From: JAJDXW01 sp965202895
GTDB taxonomy: Bacteria > Pseudomonadota > Gammaproteobacteria > HK1
Length of the DNA: 64,000 nucleotides
Assembly: GCA_965202895.1 (NCBI GenBank)
Contig: OZ241901.1
Location: 5,323,276 to 5,387,275, forward strand
Direction of reading: 5' to 3'
The notes under the pieces were generated by a model. The model ran no database searches and was not told the DNA's origin. It saw nothing but the letters and a program-made list of their open reading frames with translations. Below, one piece after another: positions 26,351 through 35,711 of this stretch. The position numbers and the translations under genes are program-made. Positions within the stretch are counted from its first letter, which is position 1, and each line of letters begins with the position of its first letter.

Positions 26351-26911
26351 ATGCAGCCTGAAACGACAGAGAAGGTGCCGATCGAGCGGCTTCGGCTGGA
26401 CCGTGAGAACCCGCGGCTGCTCGGCGATGCCGGGAATGCATCCGACGAGGCGATCGTCGCCCGCCTGTACCGCGCCGCCGAGCTCGACGAGTTGCTTGAG
26501 TCGATCTCCGCCAACGGTTACCTGGACATCGAGCCGCTGGTTGCCATGCCTGCGTCCGATGGCAACGACCTGATCGTGTTGGAAGGCAATCGGCGGCTCG
26601 CGGCGCTGCGCCTGCTCCGCGAGCCGGGTCTGGCCGGCCGGATTGCGTCGTCGGAACAGTTCCGCATCACGGTCCCGCCGGTCGATGAATCACTGCGGGC
26701 AACCCTCGATCGGGTGTCGGTGTATCCCGTCGCCGATCGCAAGCAGGCGCGTGCCTTCATTGGCTTCAAGCACATCAACGGCCCGGCCAAGTGGGACGCG
26801 TACGCCAAGGCCCGGTTCGCAGTCGGCAACACACAAGCGAACGCGTTTCGAGGCGCCAAGGCGTCGCGGCTCGTGGAGCACGACTTCTGTTTCGTCGCGC
26901 AGGAATGCTGA
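26351..26911 (+). pseudogene. ParB/Srx-domain nuclease-like protein, 3'-truncated
   Basis: 186 residues from the ATG at 26351. An in-frame ATG upstream at about 26321 is possible. The ParB N-terminal-domain pattern is clear: VPIERLRLDRENPRLL at the start, then IEPLVAMPASDGNDLIVLEGNRRLAALRLL with the conserved EGNRR box near residue 84. The family then reads AFIGFKHINGPAKWDAYAKARF and usually continues with a helix-turn-helix part. Here it degenerates after that point and stops at 26909-26911. Such ParB-like proteins often sit in restriction or defence neighbourhoods next to DUF262/HNH or phosphoadenosine-type genes. No partner is visible here, which fits a remnant. Confidence 0.6.
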
Positions 26912-27225
26912 ACGGGGTTACGCCGCCGGTGCTCGTTCGAACGCCGGACGCGTGGCTTGGGAGCTTGCGATTCGGTCTCTGCGCAGGGGAAACCCAGCGT
27001 CGGGCGCCGGATCGCCGCCGCGTCCGAAAGTGGACGCGGACTTTCCTTCCCATCACCGATACCTTCACCGGCAGCCTCGCCAGGCCGCCCGGACAGGGGC
27101 GGAACGCGGCCGGCGCCACGGGCTTCGATCGCCGGATCGATCCGGCGATCCTGGCCTGGGCCCGGAGCCGCGCCGGGTCCCGGGCGCGCCAGAGACCCGG
27201 ATCGCTCACGATCCGGGGCGAAGAC
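26912..27225. other. 314-base intergenic stretch after the truncated ParB-like gene
   Basis: No gene, RNA or clear regulatory element recognised. GC content is slightly lower near 26900-26990 than in the flanking genes. The region separates converging transcription units. Confidence 0.4.
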
Positions 27226-28293
27226 TCATTGGAGCTTGTCGAGCGGGATCCGGAGGCCGACGACCGGTCCGATGGCGTCGTTCCACTCCGCCGCACACTC
27301 CCGCCCGCAGCGCTTGCCCCACTCCACGAGGACCACGTTCTCCATCAAGCCCTTGTGCACCTCGCGGTCGGCATCGTTCACCTCGACGATCGTCATGTCC
27401 GCCTTCCTTCCCATGGTGCACGGATCACGGCCGGTGTTGCAGTTGTCGGCTTCCGCGGTGGACTGGGCGGCGGTCGCCCACATGTTGTCCTCCAGCACCG
27501 CGAACGCCTTCAGGAAGAACTCCCGCGTCTCCGGCGTGAATGAATTCCACCGGTCGAGGTTCACGGCCTGGAAGTTGATGCTCCAGCCGAGATACATGGG
27601 GTAGATGTGGGTGGTGACCTCCGGCCAGCCGGCGGAATTGCCGCTCGTCGTCCCGGTGACCGCGCAGTCCACCACGCCCCGCTGCAACGCCGGCACCACC
27701 TCGCCGAAGGCCATGCTGATGGTGGTGCCTCCGATGGCCTGGATGAAGTCCGCCATCGTCTTGTTGAACACGCGGATCTTCCGGCCCTTCAGGTCCCCGA
27801 TCCCGGCCACGTCGTCCCGGCACCAGAACACCTGGGGGGGATTGGTCCCGAGGGCGAGCAGCCTGGCGTTGAACTTCTCCTCCATCACCCGGTTCATCGC
27901 CGGCTTCCAGGCATTGCAGACCTTGCGCGCCATGCCGATGTCGAGGGCGAGGCCGGCAAGGTCGCAACCCTCGAACGTGGGGTCGTCGCCGGCCATCTTG
28001 CTGATGTCGCTGACCCCGAAGTCGGTGACCCCGAGCTTGGTGAGCCTGAGGACCTGGAAATCCTTGATCCCCATGACGTCCTGATGGTTGTAGCTGGCCG
28101 AGACCTTGCCGCCGGACATCTCCGGAACGATCTCGTTCCAGAACTCCTGCTCGACCTTCGCCACGTGCTGGACCGTGCTGTAGTTGCCGATCACCTTGAC
28201 GTGGAGGTCCGGCAGGTCGGCCGCCGCCGCGGGGCCGGCGACGAGGGCGGCCGAGACCAGGGTCGTCAACGCTGAAAGGGCCAAGCGTCTCAT
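27226..28293 (-). CDS. TRAP transporter substrate-binding protein (DctP family), orphan
   Basis: 355 residues from the ATG at 28293, with AAGGAG 9 bases upstream. Signal peptide: MRRLALSALTTLVSAALVAG, then cleavage near PAAAADLP. The mature protein has the DctP pattern: WNEIVPEMSGGKVSASY, DFGVSDISKMAGDD, LKGRKIRVFNKTMADFIQAIG, AFGEVVPALQRGVVDCAVTG, then TETREFF-like helices. It binds an organic acid or similar small molecule in the periplasm. No DctQ/DctM genes are adjacent, and the next gene, facing away, is a cytosine-deaminase-like amidohydrolase. The pair may share a substrate or regulator, which is inference. Confidence 0.85.
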   Translation of the reverse strand: MRRLALSALTTLVSAALVAGPAAAADLPDLHVKVIGNYSTVQHVAKVEQEFWNEIVPEMSGGKVSASYNHQDVMGIKDFQVLRLTKLGVTDFGVSDISKMAGDDPTFEGCDLAGLALDIGMARKVCNAWKPAMNRVMEEKFNARLLALGTNPPQVFWCRDDVAGIGDLKGRKIRVFNKTMADFIQAIGGTTISMAFGEVVPALQRGVVDCAVTGTTSGNSAGWPEVTTHIYPMYLGWSINFQAVNLDRWNSFTPETREFFLKAFAVLEDNMWATAAQSTAEADNCNTGRDPCTMGRKADMTIVEVNDADREVHKGLMENVVLVEWGKRCGRECAAEWNDAIGPVVGLRIPLDKLQ

Positions 28294-28983
28294 GGTGGCG
28301 CTCCTTTGGTGGTGGGCCGATCCGCGGCCGCTGCGCCGACAGTGCCGCGAGCGGCCGCCGGGTCGAGTATATCCCGGATATCTGCCCGTTCTCCTGCGGT
28401 GGCCGCCGATCCCCTCCCGGTGGCGGGCCGTACCCCGTTCCAGGCCGCTTCGACGCAGGCAGGGCTCGTACGCAGACACTCGAGCGGACCCGCGTGGAAC
28501 GTCCGGTGGAGCATCCGGACGACAGGCATGTCGAAATCCCTGTTCCCGGGCGGCTGGAATGCCCGGGGTCAGCCGGGAGATTCCGCTCGAGTACCTGCCC
28601 GTGCGGCAGGGCTGCGCCTTCACCGTCCTTCGGTCCGTGCGGCCCGCCGCCGCGGCGTCTCGACACCCTCGCGGCGAAGCCCGGCGAGATATGCGGGATG
28701 GAGGCAACCGCGGGTCGCGCCGCCCGCGCCCTGGCCTCCCCGCGCCGCGCATCGCTGCCTCCGCCTGGCCTCGCCGCGCCGAACCGCGTCTTCCGGCGCC
28801 GGCGGCCCGGGCGGCGGGCCGCCGGGCACGGTATCCTCGGCGCCGCTCCCATCGTGAAAATTCGCGAAGCGCCGCCCGCCTGAGGACACCGCCCGCCCAG
28901 GGACACCGCCCGCCCGGACGCCGCCCGCGCCCTTCCGGCGCGGAGCGCGAACACGTCCCGGCCGCACCCGACCGGAGGCCGCC
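28294..28983. other. 690-base divergent intergenic region
   Basis: It lies between the start of the orphan dctP (reading left) and the amidohydrolase (reading right), so promoters for both are expected here. I saw one short palindrome at 28369-28381 (listed separately) and no gene that I would defend. The right half (28600-28980) is extremely GC-rich with only shadow frames. Confidence 0.4.
28369..28381. promoter_or_regulatory. Short palindrome, possible operator
   Basis: ATATCC-C-GGATAT, 6-base perfect arms around one central base, in the divergent dctP/amidohydrolase interval and about 75 bases upstream of the dctP start. It is AT-richer than its surroundings. It could be a repressor site for dctP. 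Chance is not excluded. Confidence 0.25.
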
Positions 28984-30273
28984 ATGCTCGATCTGCTCAT
29001 CCGCAACGCCACCCTGCCCGACGGACGGAAAGGCATCGACGTCGCGGTCCAGGACGGCCGCATCGCCGAGGTCGGGCGAGGGATCGATGCCCCGGCGCGC
29101 GAGACCCTGGCCCTCGATGGCTGGCTGGTCACCCCGCCCTTCGTCGATCCCCACTTCCACCTCGACTCGACCCTGAGCGCGGGGCGTCCCCGCGTCAATC
29201 GCAGCGGCACCCTGCTCGAGGGCATCGAGATCTGGGGCGACCTCGCACCCACCCTGACCGCGGAGGACGTGAAGCGCCGGGCGCGCGAGCTGTGCCATTG
29301 GTCGATCGCCCGCGGGTGCCTCGCGATCCGCAGCCACGTGGACGTGACCGACGATTCCCTGATGGCGGTGGACGCCCTGCTCGACCTCCGCCGGGAGCTC
29401 GGCTCCTGGATCGACCTCCAGCTCGTCGCCTTTCCCCAGAGCGGCTTCTACCGGTATCGGAACGCGCCGGACAACGTCGTCCGCGCCCTCGACCGGGGGG
29501 TGGACGTGGTCGGGGGCATCCCCCACTTCGAGCGCACGAGGGACGACGGCACCGCCTCGGTGAAGGCCCTGTGCGAGATCGCGGCCGAGCGGGGCCTTCT
29601 CGTGGACGTGCACTGTGACGAGACCGACGATCCCGAATCGCGCCACGTCGAGACCCTGGCCCGGGAGACCGAACGCCTCGGCCTCCAGGGCCGGGTCGCC
29701 GGGTCGCACCTGAGCTCCATGCACTCCATGGACAACCACTACGTCAGCAAGCTCCTGCCGCTCATCCGGGAGGCGGGGCTGACCGCCATCGCCAACCCCC
29801 TCATCAACGTCACGCTCCAGGGACGGCAGGACACCTACCCGAAGCGGCGCGGGATGACCCGGGTGAAGGAGATGGCCGCGGCCGGCATCCCGGTCGCCCT
29901 CGGCCACGACTGCGTGATGGACCCCTGGTACGGCCTCGGCAGCCACGACATGCTGGAAGTCGCCCACATGGCGGCGCACGTCGGCCACATGACCGGGGTG
30001 GACGAGATGCAGGCCCTCTTCGCGGGCGTCACCACCACCGCGGCGGCGGCCCTGCATCTCGAGGACTACGGACTCGAGCCCGGCTGCCACGCCGACCTCG
30101 TCGTGCTGCAGGCGCGCGATCCGGTGGAGGCGATCCGCCTCCGCGCCACCCGGCTCCACGTGCTTCGCCGCGGCGCGGTCATCGCCCGCACCGCCCCCGA
30201 GGAGGCCGCCCTCACCCTCGGTTCGACCCGCCGGACGGTCGACTTCCTGGCCGGCGCGGCCATGCCGGGGTAG
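28984..30273 (+). CDS. Cytosine-deaminase-like metal-dependent amidohydrolase
   Basis: 429 residues, the same length as CodA. Metal ligands and active site follow the CodA layout: PHFHLD with His57/His59, HCDETDD with His210 and Glu213, SHLSSMH with His242, and GHDCVMDPWY with Asp309. E. coli CodA has GHDDV at the last site. The second Asp (Asp314 in CodA, a residue that shapes pyrimidine specificity) is Cys310 here. Deamination of a cytosine-like or other N-heterocycle is likely, but the substrate may not be cytosine. A TRAP binding protein is encoded divergently upstream. The ATG at 28984 gives the normal LDLLIRNATLPDG start. Confidence 0.8.
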   Translation: MLDLLIRNATLPDGRKGIDVAVQDGRIAEVGRGIDAPARETLALDGWLVTPPFVDPHFHLDSTLSAGRPRVNRSGTLLEGIEIWGDLAPTLTAEDVKRRARELCHWSIARGCLAIRSHVDVTDDSLMAVDALLDLRRELGSWIDLQLVAFPQSGFYRYRNAPDNVVRALDRGVDVVGGIPHFERTRDDGTASVKALCEIAAERGLLVDVHCDETDDPESRHVETLARETERLGLQGRVAGSHLSSMHSMDNHYVSKLLPLIREAGLTAIANPLINVTLQGRQDTYPKRRGMTRVKEMAAAGIPVALGHDCVMDPWYGLGSHDMLEVAHMAAHVGHMTGVDEMQALFAGVTTTAAAALHLEDYGLEPGCHADLVVLQARDPVEAIRLRATRLHVLRRGAVIARTAPEEAALTLGSTRRTVDFLAGAAMPG

Positions 30274-30326
30274 CCGCGCGCCGCCGCCCGGCCCCGGCTT
30301 CGAGGACGAGCCGGGCGCGCGGTGGT

Positions 30327-31529
30327 TCATCCACCGTGACGCGATCCGGCGGCGGAACCGGCCCCGGAACCGGCGCCGGGCCAGAGGCCGCCGGCCGCGA
30401 CCGTGGAGGCGAAGCGGGGGGCCGGCCAGATCTCGATGCCGTCCGCGGAGCGGAACGAGCGCCGGCCGGTGTAGACGAGGATCCGGCGGACGAGCCGCGG
30501 CAGGTCCGCAATCGCCCGCAGGCCCTTCAGCAGCCCGGTGTGATACCGGTCCGCCGCCTTCACCTCGATGGCCAGCCGCTCGCGCCCCCGGGCAAGGAGC
30601 AGGTCGACCTCGACCTCCGTCCGGTGAGGCGACCAGTAGAAGATCTCGTCGTAGAGCTCCAGCGTCTCGGCATGGGCGCGCAACGTCGTCACCGCCCAGC
30701 TTTCGAGCAACGGTCCACGTTCTTCCGCCGCCACTTCGGCGAGCTGGCGCTTCACGGCCCGGACGACGCCAGGGTCCACCCAGTACAGCTTCGGCAGCTT
30801 CCGCTCCCGTACCCGCAGCCTGGCTTCGTAGGCGGGCAGGCGATGGACGAGCAGCGTATCTTCCAGGATGTCGAGGTAGCCTTGGACCGTGGTGCGGGCG
30901 ACGCCCGCGTCGCGGGCGAGCCCGGCCACGTTGACGGCCTGCCCGTTGAACAGGGCCGCGACGGGGAGAAAGCGGACGAATCCGGGCAGGTTGCGGACCA
31001 GCGCCTCGGCGCGGACCTCCTCCCGCAGATAGAGCTGCGTGTACGCTTCGAGGACGTCGCGCGGCGCCTCGCTCGTCCACACGAGCGGGATCGAACCGTG
31101 GCGCAACACCCGATCGAGATCGAACGCGGGGCCGAGCTCGGCCGCGGTGAGCGGAAACATGCGCTTCCGGAGCGCCCGTCCGGCGAGCAGATTCACGCCC
31201 GCCGCCTTGAGCTTGCGCGCACTGGACCCGAGGAGGGCGAAACGCAGGCGCCGCGTCTCGATGAGCCGGTGGACTTCGTTCAGCAGCGAAGGCAGCCGCT
31301 GGACCTCGTCCACCACCACCCAGCCGTTCGGACCCGGATCGCCGATGGACTGCGCGAACAGCGACGGGTCCGCGAGCAGATCCTGGTACAGTTTCTCGTC
31401 GAGGAGGTCCACGTACACGGCATCCGGAAAGGTCGCCCGCGCCCAGGTGCTCTTGCCGACGCCCCGCATCCCGAAGAGGAAGAAGCTCCGCGCGGGCGGC
31501 GCGAGCAGGCGGTCATAGATGGCTGCCAT
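30327..31529 (-). CDS. AAA_14/DUF4143 ATPase
   Basis: 400 residues from the ATG at 31529. Walker A GMRGVGKS is at residues 20-27, Walker B is VVVDEVQRLP near 72, followed by LLGSSARKLKAAGVNLLAGR. The C-terminal DUF4143 half has KLYWVDPGVVRAVKR and a nuclease-like EVDLLLARGRERLAIEVKA motif with the usual E-D-ExK spacing of PD-(D/E)XK folds. These proteins are common, scattered and horizontally mobile. Their role is unknown, with links to toxin-antitoxin-like or defence behaviour proposed. The last 25 residues are Gly/Ser/Ala-rich. An 8-base inverted repeat abuts the start codon. Confidence 0.8.
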   Translation of the reverse strand: MAAIYDRLLAPPARSFFLFGMRGVGKSTWARATFPDAVYVDLLDEKLYQDLLADPSLFAQSIGDPGPNGWVVVDEVQRLPSLLNEVHRLIETRRLRFALLGSSARKLKAAGVNLLAGRALRKRMFPLTAAELGPAFDLDRVLRHGSIPLVWTSEAPRDVLEAYTQLYLREEVRAEALVRNLPGFVRFLPVAALFNGQAVNVAGLARDAGVARTTVQGYLDILEDTLLVHRLPAYEARLRVRERKLPKLYWVDPGVVRAVKRQLAEVAAEERGPLLESWAVTTLRAHAETLELYDEIFYWSPHRTEVEVDLLLARGRERLAIEVKAADRYHTGLLKGLRAIADLPRLVRRILVYTGRRSFRSADGIEIWPAPRFASTVAAGGLWPGAGSGAGSAAGSRHGG

Positions 31530-31558
31530 GTCGTCATGAAGCGGCGAAAAATGACGAC
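31530..31558 (-). promoter_or_regulatory. Inverted repeat in the leader of the AAA/DUF4143 gene
   Basis: GTCGTCAT at 31530-31537 and ATGACGAC at 31551-31558 are perfect 8-base arms with a 13-base spacer, ending directly at the ATG (31529) on the minus strand. AT-rich sequence just upstream (TACTATACAT near 31560) could be the promoter. Either a repressor operator for autoregulation or an RNA hairpin blocking the start is plausible. No Shine-Dalgarno sequence is evident. Confidence 0.45.
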
Positions 31559-31700
31559 GTACTATACATGCCAGCTTCACCCTCCGGATCGTCGAGCCGC
31601 GCCTGCCGCGGCGCACGGGGCACGGCGCTTTCGAGGATAATGCCGCCGTCGCAGGCATCGCCTCGGACCGGGAACGGATCGGGAAGGTCGGGAAGGTCGA

Positions 31701-32738
31701 ATGGACTATCGGTATCTCGGGCGGACCGGCGTTCAGGTCTCGCCGCTCTGCCTCGGATCGGACGACTTCGGGGACGGTACCCCGCCCGAGCTGGCCGAGC
31801 GGATCATCCTCCGATCCCTCGATGCCGGCATCAACCTCATCGACACCGGGAACCTCTATGCGGGAGGCAGGAGCGAGGCGATCATCGGCCGGACCCTCGC
31901 GGCAAGCGGGCGCCGGCATGAGGTCCTCCTCTCGACCAAGGTCGACCACGCGCCCCGAAAGCCCGGGGTCTCACTCGACGAGCACGTCCCCGAGCTGCCG
32001 CCGAACGTGCAGGGGAACTCGCGGCTCAACGTCATCCGAGCCTGCGAGCTGTCCCTGAAGGCGCTCGGGACCGACTGGATCGACCTCCTCCAGGTCCACC
32101 GGTACTACCCGCGGTACCACATCGAGGAGACCCTGGGGGCGCTGACCGATCTCGTCCGGCAGGGCAAGGTGCGGTACGCGGGCTGCTCCACGTTCCCGGC
32201 CTGGAAGCTGATGCACGCCCTCATGCTGAGCGAGATGAAGGGCTACGTTCGCTTCGTCAGCGAGGAGTCGCCCTACAACCTCCTCGACCGGCGGATCGAG
32301 AACGAGCTGGCGCCGCTCGCCGAGGAGCACGGGGTGGGGCTCCTCACCTGGTCGCCGCTCGCCCACGGGATGCTGACCGGCGCCTACCCGGACGCACACA
32401 CCTTCCCGCAGGGCACGCGAGCCGGCCGCCGGGGAGCGTTCTACGCGGCCCGCATCAGCGCCGAGGGGGTCCGGGTCGGCCGGGAGTTCGGCAAGCTCGC
32501 CCGCGACGCGGGCCTCACCGCCGCCCAGCTCGCGGTCCTCTGGTGCAAGGACCAGCCGGGAGTGACGGCGCCGATCATCGGAGCGGGCAGCATCGCGCAC
32601 CTCGAGGACCTCCTCCCGGTCCTCGGGATGTCGCTCGACGACTCGCTCCGGGAGGCGTGCGACGCGCTGGTCCCGCCCGGGACCCACGTCGCGAACTTCT
32701 TCAACACCTCCGGCTGGATGAAGACCTCGATCGGCTGA
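31701..32738 (+). CDS. Aldo/keto reductase
   Basis: 345 residues starting MDYRYLGRTGVQVSPLCLG, the standard family N-terminus. The catalytic tetrad is visible: Asp in INLIDTGNLY with the Tyr following, Lys in LLSTKVDHA, and His in LLQVHRYYP. The C-terminal GVTAPIIGAGSIAHLEDLL segment is the NADPH-binding loop. It reduces aldehydes or ketones with NADPH and belongs to the voltage-gated K+ channel beta-subunit/YajO-like group. It is transcribed divergently from the AAA/DUF4143 gene. No pathway is suggested by its neighbours. Confidence 0.88.
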   Translation: MDYRYLGRTGVQVSPLCLGSDDFGDGTPPELAERIILRSLDAGINLIDTGNLYAGGRSEAIIGRTLAASGRRHEVLLSTKVDHAPRKPGVSLDEHVPELPPNVQGNSRLNVIRACELSLKALGTDWIDLLQVHRYYPRYHIEETLGALTDLVRQGKVRYAGCSTFPAWKLMHALMLSEMKGYVRFVSEESPYNLLDRRIENELAPLAEEHGVGLLTWSPLAHGMLTGAYPDAHTFPQGTRAGRRGAFYAARISAEGVRVGREFGKLARDAGLTAAQLAVLWCKDQPGVTAPIIGAGSIAHLEDLLPVLGMSLDDSLREACDALVPPGTHVANFFNTSGWMKTSIG

Positions 32739-32888
32739 GGCAGGTCGGGCGAGGGCGGGCCGGGTTCGGCTCCCCGACGCCTGCGCCCGCACCCGCGCCC
32801 GCGCCCGCGCACCGCCTCCTTCGCCCCGCCGTCCGGCGCCAGGCCCCCGTCCGGGCGCCTGCCCGGCCGCCGGCGCGGGGCCGCCGCG

Positions 32889-34273
32889 TCAGCCGGCCGC
32901 CGCGAGCCCCTCCGGCCGCACCTCGGCCCACACGTCGTCGAGGGCGCTCCGCACCGCCCCGGCGATCTCGTCCACGTGCGGCTCGCCGATGATGAGAGGC
33001 GGGCAGAGGGCGAGCCGGTCCCCGAGGGCGCGGGAGATGAGGCCGTGCCGGAGGGCCGCCCGCTGGATGCGCTCCCCGATCCGGGCCGCCGGGTCGAAGG
33101 ACTCGCGGGTGCGCTTGTCCCGCACGATCTCGAGACCGGCCAGCAAACCGACCCCGCTCACGTCCCCGACCAGCGGGTGCTCCGCGAGGACGGCGAGCTT
33201 CGACTGGAAGTACGGCGAGACCCGCCGCACGTGCCCCAGGACGTCCCGCTCCTCGTAGATCCGGAGGGTCTCGAGGGCCACCGCGCTCGTCACCGGGTGC
33301 CCGCTGTAGGTGTACCCGTGCCCGAAGATGCCGATCTTGTCGCTCTCCGCGACCATCGCGTCGAAGACCGCCGCGGAGATCATCAGGGCGGAGATCGGCA
33401 TGTAGGAGGCGGACAGGGCCTTCGCACAGGTCAGCATGTCGGGCTCGAGGCCGAAGGTCTCGCTCCCCCATCGGTTGCCGGTCCGTCCGAAGCCGCAGAT
33501 CACCTCGTCCGCGACGAACAGCACGTCGTACTTCTTCAGCACCGCCTGGACCTTCTCGAAGTACGCGGGAGGAGGAACGATCACCCCGCCCGCCCCCTGC
33601 ACGGGCTCGGCGAAGAACGCGGCGCAGGTGTCCGGCCCCTCGGCGAGGATCAGGCTCTCGAGGCTCTCCGCCATGCGGGCCGCGAACGCCTCCTCGCTCT
33701 CCCCCTCCTCCGCGAGCTTGTAGTAGTGGGGCTGCTCGGTATGCCGGAAGCGATCGAGAGGCAGGTCGAAGTCCGCATGCATGAGGGCCTGGCCGGAGAG
33801 GCTCACGGAGGCCGCGGTGGTGCCGTGGTACCCCTTCGTGCGGCCGATGATCTTCTCTTCTTCGGCTTGCCGACGGCGTTGTGGTAGTACCAGACGAGCT
33901 TGATGGCGGTGTCGTTGGCCTCGGACCCCGACGACTGGAACAGCACCTTCGACATCGGCACGGGCGCGATCTCGATGAGCTTCTCCGCGAGGTCGATGCT
34001 CGCGGGGTGCGAGCGCCCGTTGAAGGTGTGGTAGTAGGGCAGGGTCTTCATCTGCTCGTAGGCCGCCTCCGCGAGGCGCCGCTCGCTGAAGCCGAGCGAG
34101 GCGCACCACAGCCCCGCCATCCCTTCGAGATAGCGCTTTCCGGTGTCGTCGAATACGTAGGCGCCCTCGCCCCGCTCCACCACGAGCGGCCCCTCCGTCT
34201 GGTGGAGCCGGAGGTTGGTCTGGGGATGCACCTGGTAGGCGATGTCGCGCGCCTGCGCCGAATTGGCCGCCAT
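32889..34273 (-). pseudogene. Class III (omega) aminotransferase with one frameshift
   Basis: It reads from the ATG at 34273 (AANSAQARDIAYQVHPQTN). The N-terminal part includes LEGMAGLWCASLGFSERRLA and FQSSGSEANDTAIKLVWYY. At about 33858-33866 one base is missing in a purine run, and the frame switches to EEKIIGRTKGYHG. The remainder is perfect family sequence, with the PLP-site Asp in VLFVADEVICGFGRTG and the Schiff-base Lys in TCAKALSASYMP. These enzymes transaminate omega-amino acids, amines or taurine with pyruvate. The gene follows dctM by 121 bases in a TRAP operon, suggesting that the imported substrate or its product is transaminated. The indel lies in a repetitive GAAGAAGAGAAG tract, so an assembly error is likely. 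Confidence 0.85.
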
Positions 34274-34394
34274 GTTCGATCCTCCGCATGGTCCGCGTGG
34301 GGGAGAAGGGAGGGCGTGGCGGTCGGCGCCGCCGCGCCGCGCCGCACCACGCCCGGAAACCGGCTCCGCGGGGCTGGCCGCGGTGCCGGTAAGG

Positions 34395-35711
34395 CTAACC
34401 GTAGATGAGGGACGGGAGCCAGAGGGCGAGCTGCGGGAACGTGAGGACCGCGGCGAGCCCGATGAGCTGGATCAGCATGAACTGCATCATGCCGACGTAG
34501 ATGTCCTTGAGGTCCCACTCCGGGACCGCCCCCTTCAGGAAATAGGCCGACAACGCCACCGGCGGCGAGAGCCATGCGGTCTGGAGGTTCACCGCCACCA
34601 GGATCCCGAACCACGTGAGGTCGACCCCCATCTTGTCGAGAAGCGGGATGAGGATGGGCACGATGATGAGGACGATGGGCACCCACTCGAGCGGCCACCC
34701 GAGGAGAAAGATGAGCGCCATGACGATGAGCAGCACCTGGATCTGGGTGAGCTCCCAGTCGAGGAGCAGCTCCGTCAGCATGGTGGGCGTACCGAGGCGC
34801 GAGAACACCGCCCCGAAGAAGTTCGAGGCCGCGACCAGGAACAGGATGAGCACCGAGATCTCGAGGGTCTTGACGAGCGCGTCCGAGAAACGCTTCGCGG
34901 TCAGCTTGCCGTAGGCGGCGGTGAGGACCAGGGCTCCGAACGCTCCGCAGGCCGCCCCCTCGGTGGGCGTCGCCCAGCCGAACAGGATCGACCCGAGCGC
35001 GAAGCCGACGAGGGCGGCCGGCGGGACCAGCCCCTGGGTGAACTCGCGCACCACGACGGCCACGCTCTCGGGATGCTCCTCCTTCGGAAGCGGCGGCCCG
35101 AGCTTCGGGTCGAGCCAGCACCGCACCAGGGAGTACGCGGTATAGAGGAACGCGAGCAGCAGTCCGGGCACGACGGCCGCCGCGAAGAGGTCGGTCACCG
35201 GGACCTCGAGCACCGGCCCGAGGACCACCAGCATGATGGACGGGGGGATCAGGATGCCGAGCGTCCCGCCGGCGGTGATCGTTCCCGCGGCGAGGCGCAC
35301 GTCGTATCCCGAGCGGTTCATGGTCCGCGCGGCCATGATGCCGAGGATGGTGACCGACGCGCCGACGATGCCGGTCGCCGCCGCGAAGATGGTCGATACG
35401 AAGAGCACCGCGATGTAGAGCGAGCCGCGGGTCGAGGCGAGCATGAGCTGGACGGATCGGAACAGCCGCTCCATCAGGCCCGCCTGCTCCATCATGATGC
35501 CCATGAAGACGAAGAGGGGCACGGCGGCGAGGGTCTGCTCCAGCATCACGCTGTTGAACTGGAGGGTCATCAGGTAGAAGACGAGGTCGCCGAACCCCCA
35601 GTAGCCGAACGCGAGCCCGAGGAAGATGAGGGTGAACGAGATCGGGAAGCCGACGAAGATCGCGGCCAGCATGACCGCGATCATGAGGGCGCCGATGAGC
35701 TCGGAGCTCAT
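34395..35711 (-). CDS. dctM: TRAP transporter large permease, DctM family
   Basis: 438 residues, about 12 membrane segments. It begins SSELIGALMIAVMLAAIFVGFPI. The family motif GTLGILIPPSIMLVVLG sits near residue 150, and the C-terminal LQTAWLSPPVALSAYFLKG is also typical. It forms the Na+-coupled transport channel. The ATG at 35711 overlaps the TGA of dctQ (35708-35710), so the two are translationally coupled. The protein is complete. Confidence 0.92.
   Translation of the reverse strand: MSSELIGALMIAVMLAAIFVGFPISFTLIFLGLAFGYWGFGDLVFYLMTLQFNSVMLEQTLAAVPLFVFMGIMMEQAGLMERLFRSVQLMLASTRGSLYIAVLFVSTIFAAATGIVGASVTILGIMAARTMNRSGYDVRLAAGTITAGGTLGILIPPSIMLVVLGPVLEVPVTDLFAAAVVPGLLLAFLYTAYSLVRCWLDPKLGPPLPKEEHPESVAVVVREFTQGLVPPAALVGFALGSILFGWATPTEGAACGAFGALVLTAAYGKLTAKRFSDALVKTLEISVLILFLVAASNFFGAVFSRLGTPTMLTELLLDWELTQIQVLLIVMALIFLLGWPLEWVPIVLIIVPILIPLLDKMGVDLTWFGILVAVNLQTAWLSPPVALSAYFLKGAVPEWDLKDIYVGMMQFMLIQLIGLAAVLTFPQLALWLPSLIYG

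Noticed and set aside
28294..31080. Minus-strand frame extending the orphan dctP upstream through the whole amidohydrolase gene
   Set aside because: The real signal peptide and ribosome site place the start at 28293; the rest is the shadow of a clear plus-strand gene.
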